Assembly: GCA_020636405.1 (NCBI GenBank)
Contig: JACJXW010000004.1
Location: 3,088,001 to 3,152,000, forward strand
From: Lewinellaceae bacterium
GTDB lineage: Bacteria; Bacteroidota; Bacteroidia; Chitinophagales; Saprospiraceae
Direction: 5' to 3'
DNA: 64,000 nucleotides
Shown here one piece after another: positions 25,022 through 34,407 of this stretch. The stretch's first letter is position 1. Every line of letters begins with the position of its first letter. The notes beneath the pieces were generated by a model. It did not search any database. It saw nothing but the letters and a program-made list of their open reading frames with translations, and was not told the origin of the DNA. Position numbers and translations under genes: made by a program.

Positions 25022-26845
25022 ATGAAGCCCGGCATCCTGCATTTGGTTCTTTTAATGAATGCGTTGTTCCTTTCCGGCCTGCAAGCACAGCTGTCTCCGG
25101 GGCCCTTGTCCCGAGCGCACGCCGACCTGGAAGGAATAGCGAATTGTACGCAATGTCATACCCTTGGGGAAAAGGTTTCCAATGATAAGTGCCTGAATTG
25201 CCATAAAGAAATCCGGAGCCTTATCAGCAGCCGGTCGGGTTACCATGCTTCCCGCGATGTCCGGGGTAAAGACTGTTCCGAATGCCACAGCGAACACCAC
25301 GGCCGGAATTTCGATATGGCCCGGTTCGATGAAGGGAATTTCAACCACAGCCTTACAGGATATGAACTGGCCGGGGCCCACCGCAGGATCGACTGCCGCC
25401 AATGCCACATTCCGGATTTCATCGATGAACCGGAATTGAAAAAGAGGAAGGATACCTTTCTGGGCCTGAGCAAGGATTGTGCTTCCTGCCATGAGGACTA
25501 CCATCAAAAAACATTATCGAACGATTGTGCGCGCTGCCATGTGCCCGATGCCTTCGCTCCGGCTACCAAATTTGACCACAACCAGGCGGACTTTGCTCTC
25601 CGCGGCAAGCATAAGGATGTAGAATGCATTGAATGCCACCGGAAAGAGATCAGAAATGGAAAACAATTCCAGGCCTTTTCCGGAGTACCGTTTTCCAATT
25701 GCAACAGTTGCCATACGGATGTTCATCAGAGTAACCTCGGAACAGATTGCAAGCAGTGCCACACGGAAGAATCTTTTTCCTCGCTGAGCCAGATCCGCCG
25801 TTTCAACCACAACCAAACCCGTTTTCCCCTCAAAGGAGCGCACCAGCGCGTTAATTGTGCCGATTGCCATAATATGAACACTTCTCCCACGCAGGTCTTT
25901 CAAGACCGCCTGGGGGTCCGCTCCAATGATTGTGCCTCCTGTCACAAGGATGTCCACGACGGCCAGTTCGGGGCCAGTTGTGCGGACTGCCATAGCGAAA
26001 AATCCTTTCGAAATATCAATACCGACAAGTTCAACCACAACCTGACCGATTTCAGGCTTCGGGGAAAACATGAGGCGGTGGATTGCCGGAAGTGCCATAA
26101 AGAGAGCCTGACTGCCTCATTGCCGCACAATACCTGTGCTGCCTGCCATGAAGATTATCACGAAGGGGCATTCACCGCTTCGGTTCCGGTTCGCGATTGT
26201 GCGGATTGCCATACCGAGGACGGATTCGATGTCCCTCTGTTCAGTTTTGAGGACCATAGCAAAACAAAGTTTCCGCTGAATGGTGCCCACCTGGCAACGC
26301 CGTGCTTTGCCTGCCATCTGGATGAAAACAAATGGGCCTTCAGGAATATCGGGAATCGCTGTGCGGATTGCCACGAGGATGTACACCAGGGGTATCTCAA
26401 CACCAAATATTACCCGGGCCAGTCCTGTGAAAATTGCCATGTGACTGATAGTTGGTCAGAAAACGACTTTGACCACCGGTTGACAGGATTTGAGTTGCAG
26501 GGGGCTCACACCCGGCAAAAATGCAGCGCCTGCCATGAGGGCGTGGAGGAAAGCCGCCCCGGAAACCCCAAGGGCTTTACCGGGTTGTCTGCGGCATGTG
26601 CCAGCTGCCATAAATCGGTACATGGCGGGCAGTTTCAAGAGGACGGTGGCACCGATTGTGCGCGCTGTCATGGTTTCGAGGATTGGCCCATCCGAAATTT
26701 CGATCACGATAAAACGGCCTTTAAACTGGAGGGCAGGCACGCTGAAATTGAATGTGGCGCCTGCCATAAACCCATGTTGGCCAATGGAGAGATATTTACA
26801 CGATATAAATTCCAAAGCTTCGAATGCGTAGTCTGTCACCACTAA
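25022..26845 (+). CDS. exported 23-haem c-type cytochrome
   Basis: A 607-residue protein with signal peptide (MKPGILHLVLLMNALFLSGLQAQ) and 23 CXXCH motifs. After two N-terminal hemes and one incomplete unit, it is built of six triheme modules of about 75-80 residues. Each has the plan CxxCH-xDxH-CxxCH-F(N/D)HNxTxFxLxGxH-CxxCH, and a final CVVCH closes the chain. The repeated NHN and GxH histidines are likely axial ligands. The module differs from that of the two flanking cytochromes, so this is a separate family member rather than a third paralogue. No catalytic signature is seen; an electron-conducting role across the periplasm or outer membrane is inferred from haem density and context. Confidence 0.93.
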   Translation: MKPGILHLVLLMNALFLSGLQAQLSPGPLSRAHADLEGIANCTQCHTLGEKVSNDKCLNCHKEIRSLISSRSGYHASRDVRGKDCSECHSEHHGRNFDMARFDEGNFNHSLTGYELAGAHRRIDCRQCHIPDFIDEPELKKRKDTFLGLSKDCASCHEDYHQKTLSNDCARCHVPDAFAPATKFDHNQADFALRGKHKDVECIECHRKEIRNGKQFQAFSGVPFSNCNSCHTDVHQSNLGTDCKQCHTEESFSSLSQIRRFNHNQTRFPLKGAHQRVNCADCHNMNTSPTQVFQDRLGVRSNDCASCHKDVHDGQFGASCADCHSEKSFRNINTDKFNHNLTDFRLRGKHEAVDCRKCHKESLTASLPHNTCAACHEDYHEGAFTASVPVRDCADCHTEDGFDVPLFSFEDHSKTKFPLNGAHLATPCFACHLDENKWAFRNIGNRCADCHEDVHQGYLNTKYYPGQSCENCHVTDSWSENDFDHRLTGFELQGAHTRQKCSACHEGVEESRPGNPKGFTGLSAACASCHKSVHGGQFQEDGGTDCARCHGFEDWPIRNFDHDKTAFKLEGRHAEIECGACHKPMLANGEIFTRYKFQSFECVVCHH

Positions 26846-28731
26846 TCCTATTCCTGGGGCTGATCCCTTGCCTGCAGGCGCAGTCCCCTCACGGTGCTGA
26901 TTTTAAGATCAGTTGTTCCGACTGTCACTCTTCTTTCAGTTGGGCGATCGATGCCGATACCCTTTCGTTTAACCACGACGCCACTGCTTTCCGGCTTGAG
27001 GGGCAGCATATGCGGGTAGATTGCCGGCAATGCCACCAAACCCTTGTATTCCCGGAGGCCGGTACCGAGTGTATTTCCTGCCATACGGATATGCACCGTA
27101 CTACTGTCGGGGCGGACTGTGCCCGTTGCCATACGCCGGAGAATTGGTTGGTGGACGACATAACGGAGTTGCATTACGACAATGGCTTCCCGCTTTTGGG
27201 TGCTCATGCGACACTGGCCTGCGATGATTGCCACCTGTCGGAATCGGCCCTGGAGTTCACCCGGATCGGTAATGAATGTTTGAATTGCCACTTGGACGAT
27301 TACAATGCCACGGCCAACCCCAATCACCAGGGAGCGGGCTTTTCTGTCAATTGTGTGGAGTGCCACCGGGAGGATGGCTTCGATTGGTCTTCCGAAAGCA
27401 TCGATCACGGGTTCTTCCCATTGGAAAAAGGGCACAGTATTGCAGATTGTGCCCAGTGCCATACCTCGGGAGCGTTTTCCGGTACCCCCACCGACTGTTT
27501 CGCCTGTCACCAGGCGGACTATGAAAGTACGTTGAACCCCAATCACCAGAGTGCAGATTTTACAACGAGTTGTGCAGAATGCCACACTACCGATTTGGGA
27601 TGGATGCCGGCGGACTTTAATCAGCATGATGGCTTTTTCCCGATCTATAGCGGGGAACATGCGGGGGAGTGGGCTCAATGTGCCGAATGCCACAATAACC
27701 CTTCCAATTACGCTGAGTTTATGTGCATCTCCTGCCATGTCAATCCCGAAACCAATGAAGAGCATGGTGGCGTGAGCGGTTATGTCTATGAAAATCAGGC
27801 TTGCCTGGCCTGCCACCCGGGGGGCAGCGCCGACAACAGTTTCGATCATAACAATACGAACTTTCCCTTGACGGGCGGGCATATGACGACGGATTGCATT
27901 TTATGTCATGCCGATGGCTATCAGGGTACCCCGGCCGAGTGCGAAGCCTGCCATACCCTTGATTACAACAACAGTCTTAACCCCAGCCATCAGGGATTGC
28001 GGCTGCCGGGGGATTGCGCTTCTTGCCATACCACCGAACCGGGATGGTATCCGGCGTCTTTTGGTATCCACAATGAGTTTTACCCGCTTAACGGAGGGCA
28101 TTCGGCCATCGCGGACGATTGCGTAGCCTGCCACAACGGCGATTACAACAACACCCCGAACACCTGCTTCGGTTGTCACGCTGATGATTACAATCAGACA
28201 ACCAACCCCAACCATTCCGCAGTACAATTCCCGACGGATTGCGCAACCTGCCATACCGAAACAGCCTGGGTTCCCTCCACTTTCGACCACAATACCATCT
28301 ATCCTATCCGGGGCGCCCACATTGCCATCGCAAATGATTGCGATGCCTGCCACAACGGCGATTACTCCAACACCCCCAATACCTGTTACGGGTGCCATGC
28401 CGGCGATTATAACCAGACGAACAACCCCAGCCATTCCGCCGCCGGATTTCCAACCAATTGCGAGAGCTGTCACAGTGAGACGGCCTGGATACCGGCGGAA
28501 TTCAACCACGATGGCATGTACTTCCCCATTTATAGCGGGAAGCACCAGGGAGAGTGGAACGATTGCGTGGATTGCCACACGACGCCGGGTAATTATTCTT
28601 CATTCAGTTGTATCGATTGCCATGAACACAATAATCCACAGCAACTGGCGAACGAGCATGATGAGGTTTCAGGGTATATATATGAGAGCAATGCCTGCTT
28701 TTCCTGTCATCCAACCGGAAATGGGGATTAG
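26824..28731 (+). CDS. exported 25-haem c-type cytochrome with tandem triheme repeats
   Basis: A 635-residue protein with signal peptide (MRSLSPLILFLGLIPCLQAQ) and 25 CXXCH motifs. It starts 22 bases before the end of the 23-haem gene, so translation of the two is coupled. Hemes 1-13 and the last three align with the 16-haem paralogue. Between them are three extra triheme units of 73-75 residues (hemes 14-16, 17-19, 20-22) marked by NGDYNNTPNTC, DYNQT-NP-HSA and ETAW. Units 17-19 and 20-22 are also nearly alike at the DNA level (around 28130-28230 and 28350-28445), showing recent duplication. It is probably an elongated electron wire in the same conduit. Confidence 0.93.
   Translation: MRSLSPLILFLGLIPCLQAQSPHGADFKISCSDCHSSFSWAIDADTLSFNHDATAFRLEGQHMRVDCRQCHQTLVFPEAGTECISCHTDMHRTTVGADCARCHTPENWLVDDITELHYDNGFPLLGAHATLACDDCHLSESALEFTRIGNECLNCHLDDYNATANPNHQGAGFSVNCVECHREDGFDWSSESIDHGFFPLEKGHSIADCAQCHTSGAFSGTPTDCFACHQADYESTLNPNHQSADFTTSCAECHTTDLGWMPADFNQHDGFFPIYSGEHAGEWAQCAECHNNPSNYAEFMCISCHVNPETNEEHGGVSGYVYENQACLACHPGGSADNSFDHNNTNFPLTGGHMTTDCILCHADGYQGTPAECEACHTLDYNNSLNPSHQGLRLPGDCASCHTTEPGWYPASFGIHNEFYPLNGGHSAIADDCVACHNGDYNNTPNTCFGCHADDYNQTTNPNHSAVQFPTDCATCHTETAWVPSTFDHNTIYPIRGAHIAIANDCDACHNGDYSNTPNTCYGCHAGDYNQTNNPSHSAAGFPTNCESCHSETAWIPAEFNHDGMYFPIYSGKHQGEWNDCVDCHTTPGNYSSFSCIDCHEHNNPQQLANEHDEVSGYIYESNACFSCHPTGNGD
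28125..28490 (+). repeat. tandem triheme-coding repeats inside the 25-haem cytochrome gene
   Basis: Two adjacent copies of about 220 bases encode hemes 17-19 and 20-22. The stretch beginning TGCCACAACGGCGATTAC recurs, with CAGAC-AACAACCCC-type segments at the same offset. A third, more diverged copy precedes them (hemes 14-16). Confidence 0.75.
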
Positions 28732-28785
28732 GGCGGACGTTGCCGGCAAAGTGAATTCCAGAACCAATACAGAAGCTTGGTCAAA

Positions 28786-30423
28786 ATGAAAAATTATTTC
28801 AGCCTGTTGTTTTTTGCACTCATCGGGACCGCCCTTTACGGGCAGGGCCAGACGGTTTTGGAAAAAGGGGCCGTGTCTTTCGTTTCTTCCCGGAATGTGT
28901 ACGTGAAATTTTCTTCCACGGAAAATATCAATATCGGAGACACCTTATTTATTCAACAAAACGGGAAGATGATCCCCGCTTTGTTGGTCAGTAACAAGTC
29001 TTCGACTTCCACGGTCTGCACCCCGCTGTTGGCGAAAAAAATGCAGTCTTCGGATGTGGTGATTGCCAGGACGACTGTAATGCCGAAAAAACCGGAAGCC
29101 GAAGACAAAAAACCGCCGGAGCCGCCGGAGCCGCCAACCGTAAAGGAAAAGGTGCCAGCTACCCGGGAGTCGAACCCGGTGGCCACGCCGGAAGAAGATG
29201 AAGGAGGAGGGCCCCTGCTCAAAGAACAGGTCAGGGGGCGGGTTTCAGTAGGTTCGTACAGCAGCCTGTCGGATTATCAAAATACGCACCGGATGCGGTA
29301 TGCCTTTTTGTTTCGCGGAGACCACCTGAAGAACTCGAAATTCTCAACCGATACCTACATCACATTCCGGCATACGCTGAACGAATGGGCGCAGGTTCAG
29401 GAGAACCTGGGAAATGCCCTCAAGGTGTATGCTCTTTCAGTGAAGTACGACTTCAGTCCGGCCTCCAGCCTTTCTTTCGGAAGAAAGATCAATCCCCGGA
29501 TATCGAGTGTCGGCGCCATCGACGGCTTGCAGTATGAACAAGGTGTGGGCAACTTCATCTTCGGCGCGATAGCGGGAACCCGGCCTGACTTTGCCGATTA
29601 CAGCTTCAACCTGGACCTGTTGCAGGCGGGGGCCTACGCCAGTTATGTGTCGGGCGCTTCAGGCCATGTTCATCAGACGACTTTCGGTTTTCTGGAGCAG
29701 CGGAACAAATCGGAAACCGACCGCCGGTTCGTTTATTTCCAGCATATGGGAGAGCTGCTGGACAACCTGAACCTGTTCAGCTCATTTGAGATGGACCTGT
29801 ATGAGAATATCAACAACCAGCCGGGTAACACCATGCGGCTGTCCAACCTGTTCGTTTCCCTGCGTTATCGTTTGTCCCGGAACTGGCGATTTTCCCTTTC
29901 TTATGACAACCGTAAAAACATCATTTATTACGAGTCCTATAAGAGTTTCATTGACCGCCTGATCGAGGATGAAACCCGGCAGGGGCTGCGATTCGGTGCC
30001 AGTTACCGCCCATTCAGTTTTGTAACAGTGGGCGCTAATGCCAGCTGGCGTTTCCAGAAAAGCGACATCAACGTGTCCCGCAACCTGAATGGTTATGTGA
30101 ATTTCAGCCGCATTCCGGCACTCGATATGCGGGCGTCCCTGACGGCCAACTTCCTACAAACCAACTACCTGGAAAGCCGGATGTTCGGCGCCCGGATCTC
30201 CAAAGATATCATCAAAAAGAAACTGGACGGCGACCTGTATTACCGGATGGTCAACTATCGCTACAGCAGTAATGAGGCCATGGTCCGGCAAAACATTGCC
30301 GGGGCAAGCCTTTCTCTGGCGTTGTTGAAACAGCTGACGTTGTATGTCTATTATGAAGGAACTTTCGACACCCGCGGCCAGGCCTACCATCGATTCAATA
30401 CCAGAGTTATTCAGCGGTTTTAA
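28786..30423 (+). CDS. outer-membrane beta-barrel with periplasmic N-terminal domain, candidate conduit porin
   Basis: A 545-residue exported protein: signal peptide (MKNYFSLLFFALIGTALYGQ), a small beta domain to about residue 90 (INIGDTLFIQQNGKMIPALL), a Pro/Glu/Lys-rich linker (KKPPEPPEPPTVKEK), then about 390 residues of amphipathic strands. The strands include LSFGRKINPR, WRFSLSYDNRKN and VGANASWRFQ, and the protein ends with FNTRVIQRF, a terminal Phe typical of barrels. The order signal-linker-barrel and its place right after three multihaem cytochromes fit a porin that holds a cytochrome in the outer membrane. That role is inference. The ATG at 28786 is favoured over a TTG nine bases upstream. 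Confidence 0.75.
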   Translation: MKNYFSLLFFALIGTALYGQGQTVLEKGAVSFVSSRNVYVKFSSTENINIGDTLFIQQNGKMIPALLVSNKSSTSTVCTPLLAKKMQSSDVVIARTTVMPKKPEAEDKKPPEPPEPPTVKEKVPATRESNPVATPEEDEGGGPLLKEQVRGRVSVGSYSSLSDYQNTHRMRYAFLFRGDHLKNSKFSTDTYITFRHTLNEWAQVQENLGNALKVYALSVKYDFSPASSLSFGRKINPRISSVGAIDGLQYEQGVGNFIFGAIAGTRPDFADYSFNLDLLQAGAYASYVSGASGHVHQTTFGFLEQRNKSETDRRFVYFQHMGELLDNLNLFSSFEMDLYENINNQPGNTMRLSNLFVSLRYRLSRNWRFSLSYDNRKNIIYYESYKSFIDRLIEDETRQGLRFGASYRPFSFVTVGANASWRFQKSDINVSRNLNGYVNFSRIPALDMRASLTANFLQTNYLESRMFGARISKDIIKKKLDGDLYYRMVNYRYSSNEAMVRQNIAGASLSLALLKQLTLYVYYEGTFDTRGQAYHRFNTRVIQRF

Positions 30424-30496
30424 AGAGGCTTTTGTCTTTGTCAAAAAATTAAGATAATTTGGTCTCAGTGAATATGGCCAACAATCATCGTTTATT

Positions 30497-31264
30497 ATGA
30501 AATTGAAGCATTTGAATATTGTACTGATCCTGCTCATCGGGCTACTGGCTGCGTCCTGCAATTCCAAACCCCGGGTAATTGAAAGTGAATCATCTGCCGG
30601 ACAGGCCGATGAAGCAGGAATGAATGGGCTGCCAGGGGAACCTCTTGTCTCGGATGCCGTCCCCAAGGAGCACAAAGTAACGGTTGAGGAAGCGCTGAAT
30701 ACGGAAAGGTATACCTACCTCTTCGTTTCGGAGGAGGGCGAACAGTTCTGGATCGCCATTCCGAGGAGTGAAGTGAAAAAGGGAGAGGTTTGCTATTTCC
30801 GTGGCGGGATAATGAAGAAGGATTTTTTCAGTCAGGAGTTCAACCGCGTTTTTGAAACCGTGTATCTGGTGTCAGAGTTCTGGAAGGAGCCTTCCGGTGG
30901 CGGATTGGAAGGAGCTCACGCAAACCTCCAGGGAGGAGGGGCTATTCCTGACCTGGAAGTCAAAAACCTGAAAAGAGCAGAAGGGGCGATAAAACTATCG
31001 GAATTATTTTCCAATAAGGAAAAGTACAACAACCGCATGATCAAAGTAACGGGAAAGTGCGTCAAGGTAAACCCCCGGATCATGAACCGCAATTGGGTCC
31101 ACCTCCGGGATGGTTCCGGCGAAGGCCTTGACCTGACCGTGACGACCATGGAAGATATCCCTTTGGGCGCAACGGTTACCATGGAAGGCATTATAGCCCT
31201 GGACAAGGATTTTGGTGCGGGGTACCGGTATGACCTGATCATGGAGGATGCCGTTCTGCAGTAA
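30497..31264 (+). CDS. lipoprotein with C-terminal OB-fold-like domain
   Basis: A 255-residue lipoprotein with a lipobox LLAAS/C at Cys21. The middle shows a segment reading YTYLFVSEEGEQFWIAIPRSE, followed by a Gly-rich linker. The C-terminal third, about 165-255 (KVTGKCVKVNPRIMNRNWVHL ... YDLIMEDAVLQ), has the strand pattern of small OB-fold domains that accompany cytochrome c maturation or nitrite-reductase genes in Bacteroidota. It sits 73 bases after the barrel gene and 29 before the cytochrome c synthetase gene, so it is likely part of the same operon and may help in haem handling or complex assembly. Function not proven. Confidence 0.7.
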   Translation: MKLKHLNIVLILLIGLLAASCNSKPRVIESESSAGQADEAGMNGLPGEPLVSDAVPKEHKVTVEEALNTERYTYLFVSEEGEQFWIAIPRSEVKKGEVCYFRGGIMKKDFFSQEFNRVFETVYLVSEFWKEPSGGGLEGAHANLQGGGAIPDLEVKNLKRAEGAIKLSELFSNKEKYNNRMIKVTGKCVKVNPRIMNRNWVHLRDGSGEGLDLTVTTMEDIPLGATVTMEGIIALDKDFGAGYRYDLIMEDAVLQ

Positions 31265-31293
31265 TTTTTTTTCCTCGCAAAAGTGTCTCTCAA

Positions 31294-34200
31294 ATGAATG
31301 TCCTGAAAAATGTTTTGAACCGGCTTTTCTCTACAACTGCCGCAGGCCTGTATATGATTTTGTTTGCTGTTGCTATTGGAACGGCTACATTTATAGAAAA
31401 TGATTTCGGTACGAGTTCCGCCCAGAAAGTGATCTTCAAATCCTGGTGGATGGAGTTGCTGCTGCTTTTATTCGGTATTTCCATCCTCGTCAATGTATTC
31501 CGCTTCCGGCTGATCCAGCAAAAGAAATGGGCGATATTCGCTTTTCATGTTTCCATCCTTATCATCTTACTGGGGGCAGCCGTCACACGGTATACTGGGT
31601 TTGAAGGTGTGATGCACATCCGGGAGGGCGCCACTTCCAACTCTTTCCTTTCAGCGGAATCCTATCTGGTCTTTGAGGCTCTTCAGCAGGGCGAGAAATA
31701 CCGCTTCGACGAGCCCGTACTCTTCGCCACGCTGGGCAACAACCACCTGAAGCGTTCCTATCTTCTGGGAGGACAGGAAGTAAACGTGGAGGTGCTGGAT
31801 TTTATGCCAAACCCAGTGGAAAGCATGATCAGTGATGAGAACGGCGCTCCCGTTCTGAAGATCGTTATTGGCGGAGCAAGCGGCCGGGAAGAGTATCTTC
31901 TCAGGTACGGAGAAAAGAATATGATACGGGGGACCCTGTTCAATTTCGGAAGGGCGGAAGACCCGCAGGCCTTCAACATCAAATATGAAGACGGCAAATT
32001 GTTTTTCAACGCGTCTACGCCCTTTTCACAAACGGTGATGGCCACTCAGCAGCAGGATATGTTGCCCCCGGGGCAATACCATCCTTTGGTGTTGAGAAGC
32101 CTGTACAACAACGGCCAGGAGCGGTTCGTATTTGGAGACTTTTCTCCCAAAGCAAAGGTCGAACTGAATTCCTCCGGACAAAAAATGGCAAGCACGAGTA
32201 CTGCCGGCCTCAAAATAAGGGTGAGTAGCGGAACTGATGTCCAGGAAGGTTATATTTTTGGTACACAGGGGATGGAGGGCCGCCCCCGGGCCTTTACGGT
32301 GGGCAATATCAGCTTGTCCGTTGCCTACGGCTCAAAAAGGGTGGAACTTCCCTTCGCTTTGCGCCTGAGGGATTTTATTATGGAAAAATATCCGGGCACC
32401 AACAACGCTTCCTCCTATGCGAGCGAAGTTACTTTAATTGACCCCCGTTCCAATCTTGAAAAGGATCAAAGGATTTTTATGAACAATATTTTGAACTATG
32501 ACGGGTACCGCTTTTTTCAATCCTCCTTTGACCAGGATGAGTTGGGTACTTACCTAAGCGTGAACCACGACTGGTGGGGCACCTGGATCTCTTACCTCGG
32601 GTATGCGATTCTGACTTTGGGCATGGTCCTGACCTTTTTCAGTGAGCAGAGCCGTTTCCGGCAGTTGGCAAGGAATTTACAAAAGCAACGGCAAACGGGG
32701 AGGGCTGCCGCTGCTGCTTTGACCGGGCTTCTTCTGTTCTCCTATTCTCCAGCCTCAGGCGATGCCCCTCCGCCGTTCCGAATAAATGCCGTCAGCCCCC
32801 AGCATGCCGAGGAGTTCGGCTACCTCATTATTCAAGATCATAGGGGAAGGATGAAGCCGATGAACACCTTTGCCAGCGAGATCCTCAGGAAGCTTTCCCG
32901 GAAGGAATCCCTATACGGGTTGCAGGCAGAACAGATTATTTTGGGAATGGCGGCCCATCCAAAGGATTGGTATGATACGCCTTTGATCAAAATGGGCAAA
33001 CATGACAAGACAAAAGAACTGATACCCATAGAGGGAAAACTGGCCTCTTACAGCGATTTCTTTGATGAAAAGGGCCAGTATAAGCTGAAAGAATACGTCC
33101 GCGAGGCCTACAATACTCCTGAAAAGGACAGAGGCGTTTTTGAAAAAGAGATGCTGAAGCTGGATGAGAAGGTAAACATTTGCAACATGGTGTTTTCGGG
33201 GAGTTTTATGACCGCCTTTCCCGTTCCCGGCGACAAGAATAACCACTGGCAATCTCCGGCAGATGCCGGCCATCAACCTGGCAATCACAACCACGGTTCC
33301 ATAGCCTCGGAATTCTATGCAGATTATATACCGGCACTTCAGACGGGGTTGCACGAGAACAATTGGGCGGTAGCCGGCCGCCTGCTCGATGAGTTGATCC
33401 GGTATCAAAAGCAAAACGGCGCGGCTGTAATGCCATCAGATGGAAAAGTAAAGGCGGAATTATTGCTCAACCGCCTGAATGTATTCAGCAGGCTCGGAAA
33501 AGTCTACGCTTTGCTTGGTCTGGTATTTCTCGGCCTGCTGTTCACCTCTGTTTTTAAGCCGGGCCTCAACCTGGCCATACCTGCCAAGGCCGCATTTGGT
33601 GTTTTCCTTCTGAGTTTTGCGCTGCATGTATTTGGCCTGGGCCTGCGGTGGTATGTTTCGGGCCGGGCGCCCTGGAGCAACGGGTATGAGTCTATGATCT
33701 ACATCGCCTTTACGACCGCACTGGCCGGAGTGATCTTTGGAAGGAAGTCCCTGGGGGCCCTGGCGGCTACCTGCGTGCTTGCTTCCACCATACTGATGGT
33801 AGCGGGGTTGAGCTGGCTCGACCCGGAGATCACGCCCCTGGTCCCGGTTTTAAAGTCCTACTGGCTCACCATCCACGTATCGCTGGAGGCCGGCAGCTAT
33901 GGCTTTTTAATGCTGGGAGCGCTCATCGGGGTGTTGAACCTGATCTTCATGATATTCAGAAACCAGAAGAATGCAACAAACGTCAACCGCATCATCAAGG
34001 AAATGACCCAGATCAGTGAGATGACGCTCATCGGCGGATTGTTTATGGTCAGCATCGGCACTTATCTGGGAGGCGTATGGGCCAACGAGTCCTGGGGCCG
34101 GTATTGGGGCTGGGACGCGAAGGAAACATGGGCGCTGGTCACGGTTCTTGTCTATGCTTTTATTCTCCACATGCGGTTTATTCCAGGGCTGAGAGGGGCT

Positions 34201-34407
34201 TATGCATTTAATGTCGCTTCTCTATTCGGATGGGCTTCGGTGCTCATGACCTATTTCGGGGTCAATTATTACCTTTCCGGCTTACATTCCTACGCTGCAG
34301 GCGACCCCGTTCCGATCCCCCCATTTGTCTATTATGCAGTTGCCATTCTAACTGCGATCAGCCTGCTGGCCTTCTGGCGCAACCGGCAGTACCAGAAAGC
34401 GGCATGA
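31294..34407 (+). CDS. ccsBA: fused ResB-CcsA cytochrome c synthetase (System II)
   Basis: A 1037-residue membrane protein that attaches haem to CXXCH cysteines of exported apocytochromes. The N-terminal half is ResB/CcsB-like, with early helices and a long periplasmic part ending at a helix near HDWWGTWISYLGYAILTLG. The C-terminal half is CcsA-like, with multiple helices and the WWD haem-binding signature WGRYWGWDAKETWALV. Histidines at FALHVFGLGL, LTIHVSLEAG and ILHMRF are likely P-His and TM-His ligands. Fused CcsBA is the usual System II form in Bacteroidota and epsilonproteobacteria. Its place right after the 16-, 23- and 25-haem genes supplies the machinery needed for 64 haem attachments. 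Confidence 0.92.
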   Translation: MNVLKNVLNRLFSTTAAGLYMILFAVAIGTATFIENDFGTSSAQKVIFKSWWMELLLLLFGISILVNVFRFRLIQQKKWAIFAFHVSILIILLGAAVTRYTGFEGVMHIREGATSNSFLSAESYLVFEALQQGEKYRFDEPVLFATLGNNHLKRSYLLGGQEVNVEVLDFMPNPVESMISDENGAPVLKIVIGGASGREEYLLRYGEKNMIRGTLFNFGRAEDPQAFNIKYEDGKLFFNASTPFSQTVMATQQQDMLPPGQYHPLVLRSLYNNGQERFVFGDFSPKAKVELNSSGQKMASTSTAGLKIRVSSGTDVQEGYIFGTQGMEGRPRAFTVGNISLSVAYGSKRVELPFALRLRDFIMEKYPGTNNASSYASEVTLIDPRSNLEKDQRIFMNNILNYDGYRFFQSSFDQDELGTYLSVNHDWWGTWISYLGYAILTLGMVLTFFSEQSRFRQLARNLQKQRQTGRAAAAALTGLLLFSYSPASGDAPPPFRINAVSPQHAEEFGYLIIQDHRGRMKPMNTFASEILRKLSRKESLYGLQAEQIILGMAAHPKDWYDTPLIKMGKHDKTKELIPIEGKLASYSDFFDEKGQYKLKEYVREAYNTPEKDRGVFEKEMLKLDEKVNICNMVFSGSFMTAFPVPGDKNNHWQSPADAGHQPGNHNHGSIASEFYADYIPALQTGLHENNWAVAGRLLDELIRYQKQNGAAVMPSDGKVKAELLLNRLNVFSRLGKVYALLGLVFLGLLFTSVFKPGLNLAIPAKAAFGVFLLSFALHVFGLGLRWYVSGRAPWSNGYESMIYIAFTTALAGVIFGRKSLGALAATCVLASTILMVAGLSWLDPEITPLVPVLKSYWLTIHVSLEAGSYGFLMLGALIGVLNLIFMIFRNQKNATNVNRIIKEMTQISEMTLIGGLFMVSIGTYLGGVWANESWGRYWGWDAKETWALVTVLVYAFILHMRFIPGLRGAYAFNVASLFGWASVLMTYFGVNYYLSGLHSYAAGDPVPIPPFVYYAVAILTAISLLAFWRNRQYQKAA

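Noticed and set aside
26848..27882. Antisense open frames inside the multihaem cytochrome genes
   Set aside because: The repeated CXXCH codons lack stops on the other strand; no sensible protein results.
28125..28490. Regular DNA repeats that might suggest a CRISPR array
   Set aside because: The repeats are in-frame triheme coding units without short uniform repeats and unique spacers.
28777..28785. TTG start of the barrel gene nine bases upstream
   Set aside because: The ATG at 28786 begins a better signal peptide.
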